Shown here piece by piece: positions 53,948-63,252 of a DNA stretch of 64,000 bases. Source of the DNA: Phenylobacterium immobile (ATCC 35973) (GTDB lineage: Bacteria > Pseudomonadota > Alphaproteobacteria > Caulobacterales > Caulobacteraceae); contig NZ_CVJQ01000001.1 of NCBI RefSeq assembly GCF_001375595.1, forward strand, positions 744,001-808,000. Reading direction: 5' to 3'. The first letter of the stretch is position 1, and every line of letters starts with the position of its first letter. The position numbers and the translations under genes are program-made. The notes under the pieces are model-generated. The model was given only the letters and a program-made list of their open reading frames with translations, did not search any database and was not told the DNA's origin.

Positions 53948-54493
53948 CTAGAGCGCCTTGCTCATTCGCAGCAGCGGCACAGCCACCTCGCCCACAACCG
54001 AGGCGAAAGGCTCGTCCGCCCGATAGCCGCAAGCCTCGTAAAGCGGCACGCCGGCCATGGTCGCGGCCATCTGGGCGCGGCGGAAACCGGCCGTCCGCGC
54101 GGCGTCCTCGCAGGCGGCCAGGATCAGCCGGCCCAGGCCACGGCGCGTAAAGTCCGGATGTGTGTACATGGCCCGCACCCGGGCGGGTTCTGTCGCCGGA
54201 TCGAGCAGGGCCGCATCGCGACCGGCGGAGTGGTCGCCGCCAAACAGGGTCGCCCGATGGCTCCAGCCGCCGCAGGCCGCCGCGACGCCGCCGATCTCTA
54301 TGAGGAAGTAGGTGCGGTCGGCGATCAGCTGGGTGTCCAGGCCCATGACGGCATAGGAGGCCGCCACCGCGTCGGGCGGCAGGAAGGCCGGCAGAAGGCC
54401 GGCGATGGCGGCGTCCATCAAGGCGCGGACGGCTGGAATATCCGCCTCGGTTGCAAGGCGAACATCGGCGAGGCTGAGCTTGGGCGCGGTCAT
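53948..54493 (-). CDS. GNAT family N-acetyltransferase
   Basis: 181 residues from the ATG at 54493. GNAT elements: [23 protein letters not shown] at the N-terminus, [27 protein letters not shown] as the acetyl-CoA binding motif A (R-R-G-L-G-R), and [13 protein letters not shown] as motif B. The substrate is unknown. Divergent from mccB, with 85 bp between starts. The open frame extends further upstream to 54736 but that part is antisense to mccB. Confidence 0.88.
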   Translation of the reverse strand: MTAPKLSLADVRLATEADIPAVRALMDAAIAGLLPAFLPPDAVAASYAVMGLDTQLIADRTYFLIEIGGVAAACGGWSHRATLFGGDHSAGRDAALLDPATEPARVRAMYTHPDFTRRGLGRLILAACEDAARTAGFRRAQMAATMAGVPLYEACGYRADEPFASVVGEVAVPLLRMSKAL

Positions 54494-54578
54494 GATCCAT
54501 TGGCGCGCGGCGCCTTCGCTAGGCAAGAGCGTGCGCGCTGGCTTGCCGAATGTCGCGGCGACAGCCACAAACTTGCCC

Positions 54579-56201
54579 ATGAGGACGCTCAGCTCCGCAA
54601 TCGACACGATTTCGGCGGCCTTCCAGGCAAACGAAGCCGCCAACCAGGCCCTGGTCGACTCCCTGCGTGCGCATGTGGCGAAGGCGGCGCTGGGCGGGCC
54701 TGAGGAGTCGCGGCGACGGCACGAGGGCCGGGGCAAGCTTTTGCCCCGCGAACGGGTGCACCGACTCTTGGACGCCGGGTCGCCGTTTCTGGAGATCGGC
54801 CAGCTGGCCGCCTTTGGCCTCTATGACGACGAGGCGCCGGGCGCCGGTCTTATCGCTGGCGTCGGTCGGGTCTCCGGACGCGAGGTGATGATCGTCGCCA
54901 ATGATCCCACGGTGAAGGGCGGCGCCTACTTTCCCCTGACCGTGAAGAAGCACCTGCGCGCCCAGGAGATCGCCCAGCAGAACCGCCTCCCGTGCGTCTA
55001 TCTCGTGGACTCCGGCGGCGCGAACCTGCCGCACCAGGCCGAAGTGTTTCCCGATCGCGACCATTTCGGCCGCATCTTTTTCAATCAGGCGCGGATGAGC
55101 GCCGAGGGGATCGCCCAGATCGCCTGCGTCATGGGCCTGTCTACGGCCGGCGGCGCCTACGTGCCGGCCATGTCGGATGAAACGGTGATCGTCCGCGGCC
55201 GTGGCGAGGAGAGCCAGGGCGCCATCTTCCTGGCGGGTCCGCCCCTGGTGAAGGCCGCCACCGGCGAGGTGATCAGCGCGACGGACCTTGGCGGCGCCGA
55301 GGTCCATGGCCGCCGCTCCGGCGTCGTCGACCATGTCGCGGCCGACGACGAGCACGCGCTGAGCATCGTGCGCACCATCGTCAGCAACCTGAACCGCACC
55401 GAGGGCCCGTTCCTCCTGCCCGTCGCCGTCGAACCGCCGAAGCACGATCCCGCCGAGTTGCTGGGCGTGACGCCGGCGGATCTTAAGACCGCCTACGACG
55501 TGCGCGAGGTTATCGCCCGCATCGTCGACGGCTCGGTGTTCGACGAGTTCAAGGCGCTTTACGGGACGACGCTGGTCTGCGGCTTCGCCCGCATCTGGGG
55601 CTATCCGGTGGCGATACTGGCCAACAACGGCGTGCTGTTCTCGGAGAGCGCGCTGAAGGGCGCGCATTTCATCGAGTTGGCCTGCAAGCGGAAGATCCCG
55701 CTGGTCTTTCTGCAAAACATCTCCGGCTTCATGGTTGGCGGTCGCTATGAGGCCGCCGGCATCGCCAAGGATGGCGCCAAGCTGGTGACGGCCGTGGCCG
55801 GCGCTGAAGTCCCGAAATTCACGGTCCTGATCGGCGGCTCCTTCGGGGCCGGCAACTACGGCATGTGCGGCCGAGCCTATTCTCCGCGGTTCCTGTGGAG
55901 CTGGCCCAACAGCCGGATCAGCGTCATGGGCGGCGAACAGGCTGCGAGCGTTCTGGCCACTGTTCGGCGCGACGGCCTGGAGGCTCGCGGCGAGACGTGG
56001 AGCGCCGAGGACGAGGCCGACTTCAAGGCGCCGATCCGTGATCGCTACGAGGCTGAAGGCAGCCCCTACTTCGCCACGGCCCGGCTCTGGGATGACGGGA
56101 TTATCGAGCCGGCCCAGACCCGCGACGTGCTCGGCCTTTCGATCGCCGCCAGTCTCAATGCGCCGATCCCGGAAAGCCGCTTCGGCGTGTTCAGGATGTG
56201 A
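54579..56201 (+). CDS. mccB: methylcrotonyl-CoA carboxylase, carboxyltransferase (beta) subunit
   Basis: 540 residues. Transfers CO2 from carboxybiotin to 3-methylcrotonyl-CoA in leucine degradation. Signatures: [94 protein letters not shown] and the late [27 protein letters not shown]. The HQAEVFPDR block distinguishes MCC from propionyl-CoA carboxylase. The ATG at 54579 gives the normal MCC N-terminus. The stop TGA overlaps the ATG of mccA. Confidence 0.94.
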   Translation: MRTLSSAIDTISAAFQANEAANQALVDSLRAHVAKAALGGPEESRRRHEGRGKLLPRERVHRLLDAGSPFLEIGQLAAFGLYDDEAPGAGLIAGVGRVSGREVMIVANDPTVKGGAYFPLTVKKHLRAQEIAQQNRLPCVYLVDSGGANLPHQAEVFPDRDHFGRIFFNQARMSAEGIAQIACVMGLSTAGGAYVPAMSDETVIVRGRGEESQGAIFLAGPPLVKAATGEVISATDLGGAEVHGRRSGVVDHVAADDEHALSIVRTIVSNLNRTEGPFLLPVAVEPPKHDPAELLGVTPADLKTAYDVREVIARIVDGSVFDEFKALYGTTLVCGFARIWGYPVAILANNGVLFSESALKGAHFIELACKRKIPLVFLQNISGFMVGGRYEAAGIAKDGAKLVTAVAGAEVPKFTVLIGGSFGAGNYGMCGRAYSPRFLWSWPNSRISVMGGEQAASVLATVRRDGLEARGETWSAEDEADFKAPIRDRYEAEGSPYFATARLWDDGIIEPAQTRDVLGLSIAASLNAPIPESRFGVFRM

Positions 56202-58078
56202 TGATGCGTCCGATCCGCCGCCTCCTCGTCGCCAATCGCGGAGAGATCGCCATCCGCGTCTTCCGGACCGCTCGCCGCATGGGGCTCGAGACGGTCGCGG
56301 TTTTCTCCGAGGCCGACGCCGCCGCGCCGCATGTGATGGCCGCAGATGTCGCCGTAGGCGTAGGGCCCGCGCCCGTGCGCGAAAGCTATCTAAGGCCCGA
56401 GCGGATTCTCGCCGCGGCGAAGGCCTCAGGCGCCGATGCGATACACCCCGGCTACGGGTTCCTGTCCGAGAACGCCGATTTCGCCGAGGCGGTGGTCGCC
56501 GCAGGCCTGATCTGGGTCGGGCCGCCGCCTGCAGCGATCCGGGCGATGGGCCTCAAGGACGCCGCCAAGGCCTTGATGCAGGCCGCTGGCGTGCCGGTTA
56601 CGCCGGGCTACCTGGGCGAAAGCCAGGACGCCGCAGACCTGGCGCGCGAGGCCGGGCGGATCGGCTTTCCCGTACTGATCAAGGCTGTCGCGGGCGGCGG
56701 TGGTAAGGGCATGCGGCTGGTTGAGGAGGCCGCCGCCTTTGATGCCGCGCTCGCGTCCTGTCGGCGCGAGGCCGCCTCAAGCTTCGGCGACGACCGGGTG
56801 ATCCTGGAGACCTATGTGGCCCGGCCACGGCACATCGAGGTGCAGGTCTTCGCCGATTCCCATGGCGACGCCGTCCACCTGTTCGAGCGCGACTGCTCTC
56901 TCCAACGCCGTCACCAAAAGGTGATCGAGGAGGCCCCAGCGCCGGGCATGGACCCCGCCACCCGGGCAGCGGTGACCGAGGCTGCTGTACGCGCCGCCAA
57001 GGCGGTGGCCTATGAGGGGGCCGGCACGATCGAGTTCATCGCCGACGCTAGCGAGGGCCTGCGGCCCGACCGCATCTGGTTCATGGAGATGAACACCCGT
57101 CTCCAGGTCGAGCACCCGGTCACAGAGGCTGTCACGGGGCTCGATCTGGTGGAGTGGCAGCTGCGCATCGCCATGGGCGAGCCCTTGCCGTTGGCCCAGG
57201 CAGAGATTCAGCTGAGCGGCCACGCGGTTGAAGCCAGGCTCTACGCCGAAAACCCGGCCGCCGGCTTTCTGCCGTCGACGGGCCCGCTGAACCATTTGCG
57301 CTTGCCGAAGGGCGTTCGCGTTGATTCAGGCGTCGCGGAAGGCGGCGACGTCTCGCCCTTCTACGATCCGATGATCGCCAAGCTGATCGGCCACGCCGAG
57401 ACGCGCGAGGCCGCGATCGCCGCCATGGCGGAGGCCTGCGAAGGCGTCGAGGTCTGGCCGGTGCGCACCAATGCCGCTTTCCTGGCCAATTGCCTGAAGG
57501 CGCCTGACTTCATCGCTGGTGACATCGACACCGGCTTCATCGCCCGGCGCCTGGACGCCTTGGCGGCGCCGCGCGCGCCATCAGCCGTGGCCTTGTCCGC
57601 GGCGGCGGAGGCCGCCGTTGCGCTCGCTCAGGACGGCGACGGCCCGTGGGGCGGCGGGCTCGCCGGGTTCCGAGTGAACGGCGCGGCTGATCCGGCGGTG
57701 CGGCTGTTCCTCGACGGCAAGGCGATGCTGGGGTCGCCAAACGGCATGAGCGAGCGGTCGGTCCTTGCCGACGCCGATGGCCATATCGTCGTCTTCGAAG
57801 GGGGTGAGGCGATCGCCTTCACCCAGGCGGCGCCTGGCGGCCTCGACGAGTCCAGCGGCGACGGCGCAATCCGTTCGCCCATGCCTGGCAAGGTGACCGC
57901 GGTCGCGGTCGAGGCTGGCGACGTCGTAGAGAAGGGCCAACTCCTGATGGTGCTGGAGGCCATGAAGATGGAGCATTCGCTTACGGCGCCCATCTCTGGC
58001 GTGGTCGAGGCGGTGCTGGTCAGCGAGGGCGGCCAGACGACGGAGGGCGCCGTGTTGGCGCGTATTGTTCCGACCTAG
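56201..58078 (+). CDS. mccA: methylcrotonyl-CoA carboxylase, biotin carboxylase/carrier (alpha) subunit
   Basis: 625 residues. Biotin carboxylase domain (1-450) with LLVANRGEIAIRVFRTARRMG, GYGFLSENADFAEAV, the ATP glycine loop AVAGGGGKGMRLV, IEVQVFADSHGDAVHLFERDCSLQRRHQKVIEEAPAP and MEMNTRLQVEHPVTE, then the BT domain and a C-terminal biotinyl domain with LEAMKMEHSLTAPISG carrying the biotin lysine. GTG 56198, ATG 56201 and ATG 56204 are all possible starts; 56201 lies on the mccB stop. It ends in CTAG shared with the convergent thiolase. Confidence 0.94.
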   Translation: MMRPIRRLLVANRGEIAIRVFRTARRMGLETVAVFSEADAAAPHVMAADVAVGVGPAPVRESYLRPERILAAAKASGADAIHPGYGFLSENADFAEAVVAAGLIWVGPPPAAIRAMGLKDAAKALMQAAGVPVTPGYLGESQDAADLAREAGRIGFPVLIKAVAGGGGKGMRLVEEAAAFDAALASCRREAASSFGDDRVILETYVARPRHIEVQVFADSHGDAVHLFERDCSLQRRHQKVIEEAPAPGMDPATRAAVTEAAVRAAKAVAYEGAGTIEFIADASEGLRPDRIWFMEMNTRLQVEHPVTEAVTGLDLVEWQLRIAMGEPLPLAQAEIQLSGHAVEARLYAENPAAGFLPSTGPLNHLRLPKGVRVDSGVAEGGDVSPFYDPMIAKLIGHAETREAAIAAMAEACEGVEVWPVRTNAAFLANCLKAPDFIAGDIDTGFIARRLDALAAPRAPSAVALSAAAEAAVALAQDGDGPWGGGLAGFRVNGAADPAVRLFLDGKAMLGSPNGMSERSVLADADGHIVVFEGGEAIAFTQAAPGGLDESSGDGAIRSPMPGKVTAVAVEAGDVVEKGQLLMVLEAMKMEHSLTAPISGVVEAVLVSEGGQTTEGAVLARIVPT

Positions 58079-59349
58079 CCGTTTCTCAAGAGGGCCACTG
58101 CGCCCTGGCCGCCGTCCGCGCAGACGCTGACGAGGCCCCAGGCGCCGGGGGCCATCGCCGCCAGTTCCTTGACCGCCTGCGACAGGATCCGCGCGCCCGT
58201 GGCGCCGAAGGGATGGCCGAGCGCCAGCGAGCCGCCGTTGGGATTGATCCGCTCGACCGGGACGAGACCCAATCCGCGGGCGACGCCGGCCTTGCGCGCC
58301 AGGAAGTCGGCGTCGTCCAACGCCTTTACATGGGTCGCGACCTGGGCGGCGAAGGCCTCGTGGATCTCCCAAAGCGCGACGTCGGCGTAGGTCAGGCCAT
58401 TGCGCGCCAGCATCTGCGGGATGGCGTAGGCGGGCGCCATCAGCAGGTGCTCGGTATGAAGGTCGATGGCGTTGAGCACATAGTCGACCAGCCGCACGCG
58501 CGGCAGGGCGCCGGGCAATCGGGCGAGGCCCGCGCCCGAGGCCACCCAGACACCGGCCGCGCCATCGGTCAGCGGGCTTGAGTTGCCGGCCGTCAGGGTG
58601 CCCTGTCCGCTCTTGCGATCGAAGGCGGGCGACAGCTTGGCGAGGCGCTCGGCGCTGGTGTCGGCGCGCACGGTTCCATCGTGATCAATCCCGTCCATCG
58701 GCGTCACCAGGTCGGCGAAGAAGCCGGAGGTCCAGGCCGCGGCGGCGCGCTGGTGGCTGGCGAGCGCCAGCGCGTCCTGTTCGGCGCGGCCGATCTTCCA
58801 GGCCTTGGCCATCTCCTCGGTGTGCTCGCCCATCGACTTGCCGGTGACGCGGTTCTGCACCTTCGGCACATGCAGGCGCAGGTGGCTGGGCTTGATCTGG
58901 TTCAGGGCTGCGAAGCGCTGGCCCATGGACTGGGCCTCCATCACCCGGCGCAGATCGTCGGAGAACTCTGGCGACAGGCCGATTTGCACCCGGCTCATGG
59001 CCTCGGCGCCGCCGACCAGGGCCAGGTCGCGGCCGCGGCCGTCCAGCATGCCGGCCGCGGCGAAGGCGCCGGAGATCGAGGTGGCGCAGGCCATGACGTT
59101 GGAGAAGGCGGGGATCGTCGCGTCGGCGCCGGCGCTCAGCAGCGCCTCCCGGGCGAGGTTGCTCCAGGTCAGGTTCGGCACGACCGCGCCCCAGACCGTC
59201 AGGTCCGGACGGACGCCTGAGGTCATGGCCCGGATCACCGGGACAGAGAGGCCCAGCGCATCATGGGCGGCCAGCGCCCCGCCGGCGCGCGCGAAGGGCG
59301 TGCGCAGGCCCTGGGCCAGCCAGACGTCGGGAAGAGTGTCATTCGCCAT
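58075..59349 (-). CDS. acetyl-CoA acetyltransferase / 3-ketoacyl-CoA thiolase (FadI-like)
   Basis: 424 residues. Nucleophilic cysteine in NVMACATSISGAFAA (about residue 90), HEAFAAQVATH (the HEAF form of FadI/trifunctional-enzyme thiolases), ERINPNGGSLALGHPFGATGARI, and the second cysteine in VSVCADGGQGA, where Asp-Gly-Gly-Gln replaces the usual Gly-Gly-Gly-Met. ATG 59349 is 7 bp after GGAG; ATG 59352 is an alternative. It likely works in beta-oxidation or acetoacetyl-CoA metabolism beside the mcc genes. Confidence 0.92.
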   Translation of the reverse strand: MANDTLPDVWLAQGLRTPFARAGGALAAHDALGLSVPVIRAMTSGVRPDLTVWGAVVPNLTWSNLAREALLSAGADATIPAFSNVMACATSISGAFAAAGMLDGRGRDLALVGGAEAMSRVQIGLSPEFSDDLRRVMEAQSMGQRFAALNQIKPSHLRLHVPKVQNRVTGKSMGEHTEEMAKAWKIGRAEQDALALASHQRAAAAWTSGFFADLVTPMDGIDHDGTVRADTSAERLAKLSPAFDRKSGQGTLTAGNSSPLTDGAAGVWVASGAGLARLPGALPRVRLVDYVLNAIDLHTEHLLMAPAYAIPQMLARNGLTYADVALWEIHEAFAAQVATHVKALDDADFLARKAGVARGLGLVPVERINPNGGSLALGHPFGATGARILSQAVKELAAMAPGAWGLVSVCADGGQGAVALLRNG

Positions 59350-59419
59350 CATTCGTCTCCGCTTCTCAGAACAGATCGTGCGTGTGGCGCCGGCTGTGAA
59401 GGCGCCGCGGGCGCACGCC

Positions 59420-60871
59420 CTACCGGAACGGCGGCTCGTCGAAGCTACGCAACTTCCGCGAGTGGAGCCTCGCGCCTTCCTGGCGCAACAGCGAAATGGT
59501 CGCGATGGCGATCTGCAAGTGCTGCCCGATGGCGCGCTCGTAGAAGGCGTTAGCCTGACCGGGCAGCTTGATCTCCCCGTGCAAGGGTTTGTCCGAGACA
59601 CAAAGAAGGGTCCCATAGGGCACGCGGAAGCGATAGCCTTGGGCGGCGATGGTCGCGCTCTCCATGTCGATGGCCACGGCGCGCGACTGGTTGAAACGCA
59701 GGGCGCTCAGGGAATATCGCAACTCCCAGTTGCGATCATCGGTCGTGACGACCGTGCCGGTTCGCAGGCGGCGCTTCAACATCTCGCCGGTTTCGCCCGT
59801 CACCTGCTCGGCCGCCGAGTTCAGGGCGACCTGGACTTCACCGATCGGCGGGATCGGGATTTCCGGCGGGAGGACAGCGTCCAGCACATGGTCGTCGCGC
59901 AGGTAGGCGTGGGCCAGCACATAGTCGCCGATGGTTTGCGAGCCGCGCAGGCCGCCGCAGTGGCCGATCATCAGCCAGGCCTGGGGCCGTAGGACCGCGA
60001 GGTGATCGCAAATCGTCTTGGCGTTGGACGGCCCAACCCCGATGTTCACGAGCGTGATGCCACGCCGGCCCTCGGCCATGAGGTGATAGGCCGGCATCTG
60101 GTGGCGCCGCCACGCCGCCTCCGCGACGACCCGTTCCGGATCGGGCGTATCGGCGGTGACGATCACCCGGCCCGCGGCCGAGAGCGCGGTGTAGGGCCCG
60201 CCTTCCTTCAGCTGGTCGCAGGCCCAGCGGACGAACTCGTCCACATAGCGATGGTAGTTGGTGAACAGGATGTACTGCTGGGTGTGTTCGGCCGGGGCGC
60301 CGGTGTAGTGCGCCAGCCGCGCCAGAGAGAAATCGGTGCGCAGGCCGTCGAACAGGGCCAGGGGCCGCGCGCCGTCGGCCGGCGGCGTCCAGACTCCGTC
60401 AACCACCTCGTCGCCGATGAAGGCCAGTTCCGTCGTCGGAAAATGGCGGGCGATCTCGGACGAGGACACATCGACCAGACTCATGTCGACCGCGCCATCG
60501 AGCACGTAGGGGAAGGGGATTTCCTGGCGCGATACGCCCACCTCGACGGTGACGCCGAAGTCCTGCGACAGTAGGGTCAGCTGCTCGACGAGGTAGTCCT
60601 CGAACAGTTCCGGATGCGTGATGGTCACCGCATAGTCACCCGGTGCGCCGACGCGGGCGTAGGCGCGACTGATCCGAGGGAAGGGCTGACCGACCGCCCA
60701 ATGCAGGCGCAACTCAGGATAGGCGAAGGCGCCCGTCCGGCGGGTGTCCGCGGAAGGCGGCGGGCCGCCGTCGAGGAAAAGCTTCAGCGCCTCGCGCAGG
60801 CGGCCGACGCTGGCGGCGTATTCTGTCTTCAGCTGCTCGACGATGGCGGAAGCGTCAAAAGAAGTGCTCAT
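59420..60871 (-). CDS. amn: AMP nucleosidase
   Basis: 483 residues, the length of E. coli Amn. Hydrolyses AMP to adenine and ribose-5-phosphate. The N-terminal Amn domain (LRLHWAVGQPFPRISRAYARVGAPGDYAVTITHPELFEDYL) is followed by a nucleoside-phosphorylase-like catalytic domain (TLVNIGVGPSNAKTICDHLAVLRPQAWLMIGHCGGLRGSQ and AIDMESATIAAQGYRFRVPYGTLLCVSDKP with the catalytic M-E-S). TATAAA (60883-60878) ends 6 bp before the ATG, so the mRNA may be leaderless. Confidence 0.94.
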   Translation of the reverse strand: MSTSFDASAIVEQLKTEYAASVGRLREALKLFLDGGPPPSADTRRTGAFAYPELRLHWAVGQPFPRISRAYARVGAPGDYAVTITHPELFEDYLVEQLTLLSQDFGVTVEVGVSRQEIPFPYVLDGAVDMSLVDVSSSEIARHFPTTELAFIGDEVVDGVWTPPADGARPLALFDGLRTDFSLARLAHYTGAPAEHTQQYILFTNYHRYVDEFVRWACDQLKEGGPYTALSAAGRVIVTADTPDPERVVAEAAWRRHQMPAYHLMAEGRRGITLVNIGVGPSNAKTICDHLAVLRPQAWLMIGHCGGLRGSQTIGDYVLAHAYLRDDHVLDAVLPPEIPIPPIGEVQVALNSAAEQVTGETGEMLKRRLRTGTVVTTDDRNWELRYSLSALRFNQSRAVAIDMESATIAAQGYRFRVPYGTLLCVSDKPLHGEIKLPGQANAFYERAIGQHLQIAIATISLLRQEGARLHSRKLRSFDEPPFR

Positions 60872-61005
60872 GGAGGGTTTATAGACGGGCGGCGTGACAC
60901 GGGCGAGGCGAAGCCTGACCATTCTGCTACCTGAGGCCGCATCTGTGGACGCGGGCGTCGATCTGATAGCAACCTAGGCCCGCAGCAAATCGCCCGAAGG
61001 TGAGC

Positions 61006-62253
61006 ATGAACCGCCGTTTCACGATCTTTATCGTCTCCGCCATGGTTCTCGGCGTCCTCGTGGGTTGGATCATCAACCAGGTGGCGACGCCGGAACAGGC
61101 GACCACCTGGGCGGGCAACCTGTCGATCATCACCGACGTCTTCCTGCGGCTGATCAAGATGATCATCGCGCCCCTGGTGTTCTCGACCCTGGTGGCGGGC
61201 ATCGCCCACATGGAGGACGCCGGCGCCATCGGCCGCGTGGGCGTCAAGACCATGGGCTGGTTCATCACCGCCTCGATCGTCTCGCTCCTGCTGGGCCTCG
61301 CCATGGTCCACCTGCTGCAGCCGGGCTCGGGCCTGGCGCTCGCCCCGCCGCCGGCGGACGCCAGCGCCGGCGTCGACGTGGCCAAGTTCACCCTGAAGGA
61401 GTTTGTCACCCACATCGTGCCGAGCTCGATCTTCGACGCCATGGCGCGCAACGAGATTCTGCAGATTGTCGTCTTCTCGGTCTTCGTCGGGACCGCCGTC
61501 GCGGCCATCGACGACCGCGCCCCGGCCGTCATGGTCATCGTCGAACAGATCGCCGCCATCATGCTGAAGGTGACCGGCTATGTGATGAAGACCGCGCCGC
61601 TGGCGATCTTCGCCGCCTTGGCCGCCACCATCGCCACCCAGGGCCCTGGCGTCTTGTTGACATACGCCAAATTCGTCGGCGGCTTCTACCTGTCGCTGGC
61701 GCTGCTCTGGTCGCTGCTCATCGGCGTCTGCGTGTTGATCGTCGGCAAGCGGGTGCTGAAACTGATGGGCGCGATCCGCCAGCCGGCGCTGCTCGCCTTC
61801 TCCACCGCCTCGTCGGAAGCCGCTTATCCGCGGACGCTGGAAGAGCTGCAGAAATGGGGCGTCTCGCGCCGCGTCGCGAGCTTCGTCCTGCCGCTCGGCT
61901 ACTCGTTCAACCTGGACGGGTCGATGATGTACTGCACCTTCGCCACGCTGTTCATCGCCCAGATCTATGGCATCGAGATGAGCATCGCCCAGCAGGTCAC
62001 CATGCTGCTGCTCTTGATGGTCACTTCGAAGGGCATGGCCGGCGTGCCGCGCGCCTCCCTGGTGGTGATCGCCGCGACGCTCGCCTATTTCGACCTGCCC
62101 GAGGCGGGCCTGCTCGTCATCCTTGCGGTCGACCACCTCCTCGACATGGGCCGCTCGGCCACCAATGTGGTCGGCAACTCCGTGGCCGCCGCCGTCGTAG
62201 CCAAGTGGGAGAACCAGATCGAAGAGCCGGTCGCTGAACCCGCCAAGATCTAG
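61006..62253 (+). CDS. dicarboxylate/amino acid:cation symporter (DAACS family)
   Basis: 415 residues, eight helices plus two re-entrant hairpins. Signatures: FLRLIKMIIAPLVFSTLVAGIAHM near residue 50, the serine-rich hairpin AFSTASSEAAYPRTLEEL, the SFNLDGSMMYCTFATLFIAQ helix and AVDHLLDMGRSATNVVGNSVAAAVVAKWE with the Asp/Arg/Asn substrate and cation ligands. Substrate may be glutamate/aspartate or C4-dicarboxylate. ATG 61006 lies five bases after AAGG; GTG 61000 is an alternative. Divergent from amn. Confidence 0.93.
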   Translation: MNRRFTIFIVSAMVLGVLVGWIINQVATPEQATTWAGNLSIITDVFLRLIKMIIAPLVFSTLVAGIAHMEDAGAIGRVGVKTMGWFITASIVSLLLGLAMVHLLQPGSGLALAPPPADASAGVDVAKFTLKEFVTHIVPSSIFDAMARNEILQIVVFSVFVGTAVAAIDDRAPAVMVIVEQIAAIMLKVTGYVMKTAPLAIFAALAATIATQGPGVLLTYAKFVGGFYLSLALLWSLLIGVCVLIVGKRVLKLMGAIRQPALLAFSTASSEAAYPRTLEELQKWGVSRRVASFVLPLGYSFNLDGSMMYCTFATLFIAQIYGIEMSIAQQVTMLLLLMVTSKGMAGVPRASLVVIAATLAYFDLPEAGLLVILAVDHLLDMGRSATNVVGNSVAAAVVAKWENQIEEPVAEPAKI

Positions 62254-62310
62254 GCGAGGTCGGAGGGGCGCGATCTTTTCGAGGGGCCCTGGATTTCCCA
62301 TATAGGGTTC

Positions 62311-63252
62311 ATGCGCAACACGCTTCGCACCTTCACCCTCCTCGCGGCGCTGACCGCCGTGTTTGTCGGCGTCGGTTACATGATCGGCGGCGTCGCCGGC
62401 ATGGCGATCGCCCTGGTTTTGGCCGCGGGCATGAACCTGGTCAGCTACTGGAACTCCGACAAGATCGTCCTGTCGATGTTCCGCGCCGAAGCGGTGGACG
62501 AGGGTCACCCCGAGCCGCTGGTCCGGAACTATGTGGCCGACGTCCTGCAGATGGCGGACACGGCTGGCCTGCCCAGGCCCAAGGTCTATGTGATCGACCA
62601 GGATCAGCCCAACGCCTTCGCCACCGGCCGCGACCCCCAGCATGCTGCGGTCGCCGCGACCCGTGGCCTTCTGACGATGCTGGATCGCCGCGAGATTCGC
62701 GGCGTCATGGCCCACGAACTGGCCCACGTGAAGCACTGCGACACGCTGACCATGACAGTGACGGCCACCATCGCCGGCGCGTTCTCCGCGCTCGCGAACT
62801 TCGCCATGTTCTTCGGCGGCGGGAACGACCGCGACCGACCGATGGGTATGATCGGGACCATCGCCATGATGATCCTGGCGCCCATCGCCGCCAGTCTCGT
62901 GCAAATGGCGATCAGCCGTGGCCGCGAATATGAGGCCGATCGCGGCGGCGCCGAGATCTCCGGCGATCCCTCCGCCCTGGCCGACGCCCTGCAGAAAATC
63001 GAGGCCTATGCGCGCGGCACGCCCATGCATGACGCCGAGCGTCATCCGGCGGCCAGCCACATGTTCATCATCAATCCGCTGTCGGGCCGCGGCGCTGACA
63101 ACCTGTTCGCGACCCACCCGGCGACGGCCAATCGCGTGGCCGCGCTCCTCAAGATGGGCGGCGGCGCTGATCGTCCGCGCGGTCCCTGGTCGCAGGATCC
63201 GGCGCCGCGGCCGCGGCGCGGGACCGCCGTGCCGGTAAGCCGCGGGGCCTAG
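62311..63252 (+). CDS. htpX: membrane zinc metalloprotease HtpX
   Basis: 313 residues; inner-membrane quality-control protease of family M48. Two N-terminal helices ([32 protein letters not shown]), zinc site [13 protein letters not shown] (HExxH about residue 133), two further helices and the third ligand in [20 protein letters not shown]-terminal [28 protein letters not shown] is typical. TATAGG at 62301-62306 ends four bases before the ATG and no ribosome site is seen, so translation may be leaderless. Its stop shares CTAG with the convergent gene. Confidence 0.95.
   Translation: MRNTLRTFTLLAALTAVFVGVGYMIGGVAGMAIALVLAAGMNLVSYWNSDKIVLSMFRAEAVDEGHPEPLVRNYVADVLQMADTAGLPRPKVYVIDQDQPNAFATGRDPQHAAVAATRGLLTMLDRREIRGVMAHELAHVKHCDTLTMTVTATIAGAFSALANFAMFFGGGNDRDRPMGMIGTIAMMILAPIAASLVQMAISRGREYEADRGGAEISGDPSALADALQKIEAYARGTPMHDAERHPAASHMFIINPLSGRGADNLFATHPATANRVAALLKMGGGADRPRGPWSQDPAPRPRRGTAVPVSRGA

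Noticed and set aside
61065..62237. 390-codon frame in a second plus-strand phase within the DAACS symporter
   Set aside because: Out-of-frame translation of a membrane protein with all DAACS motifs; no independent start signal.
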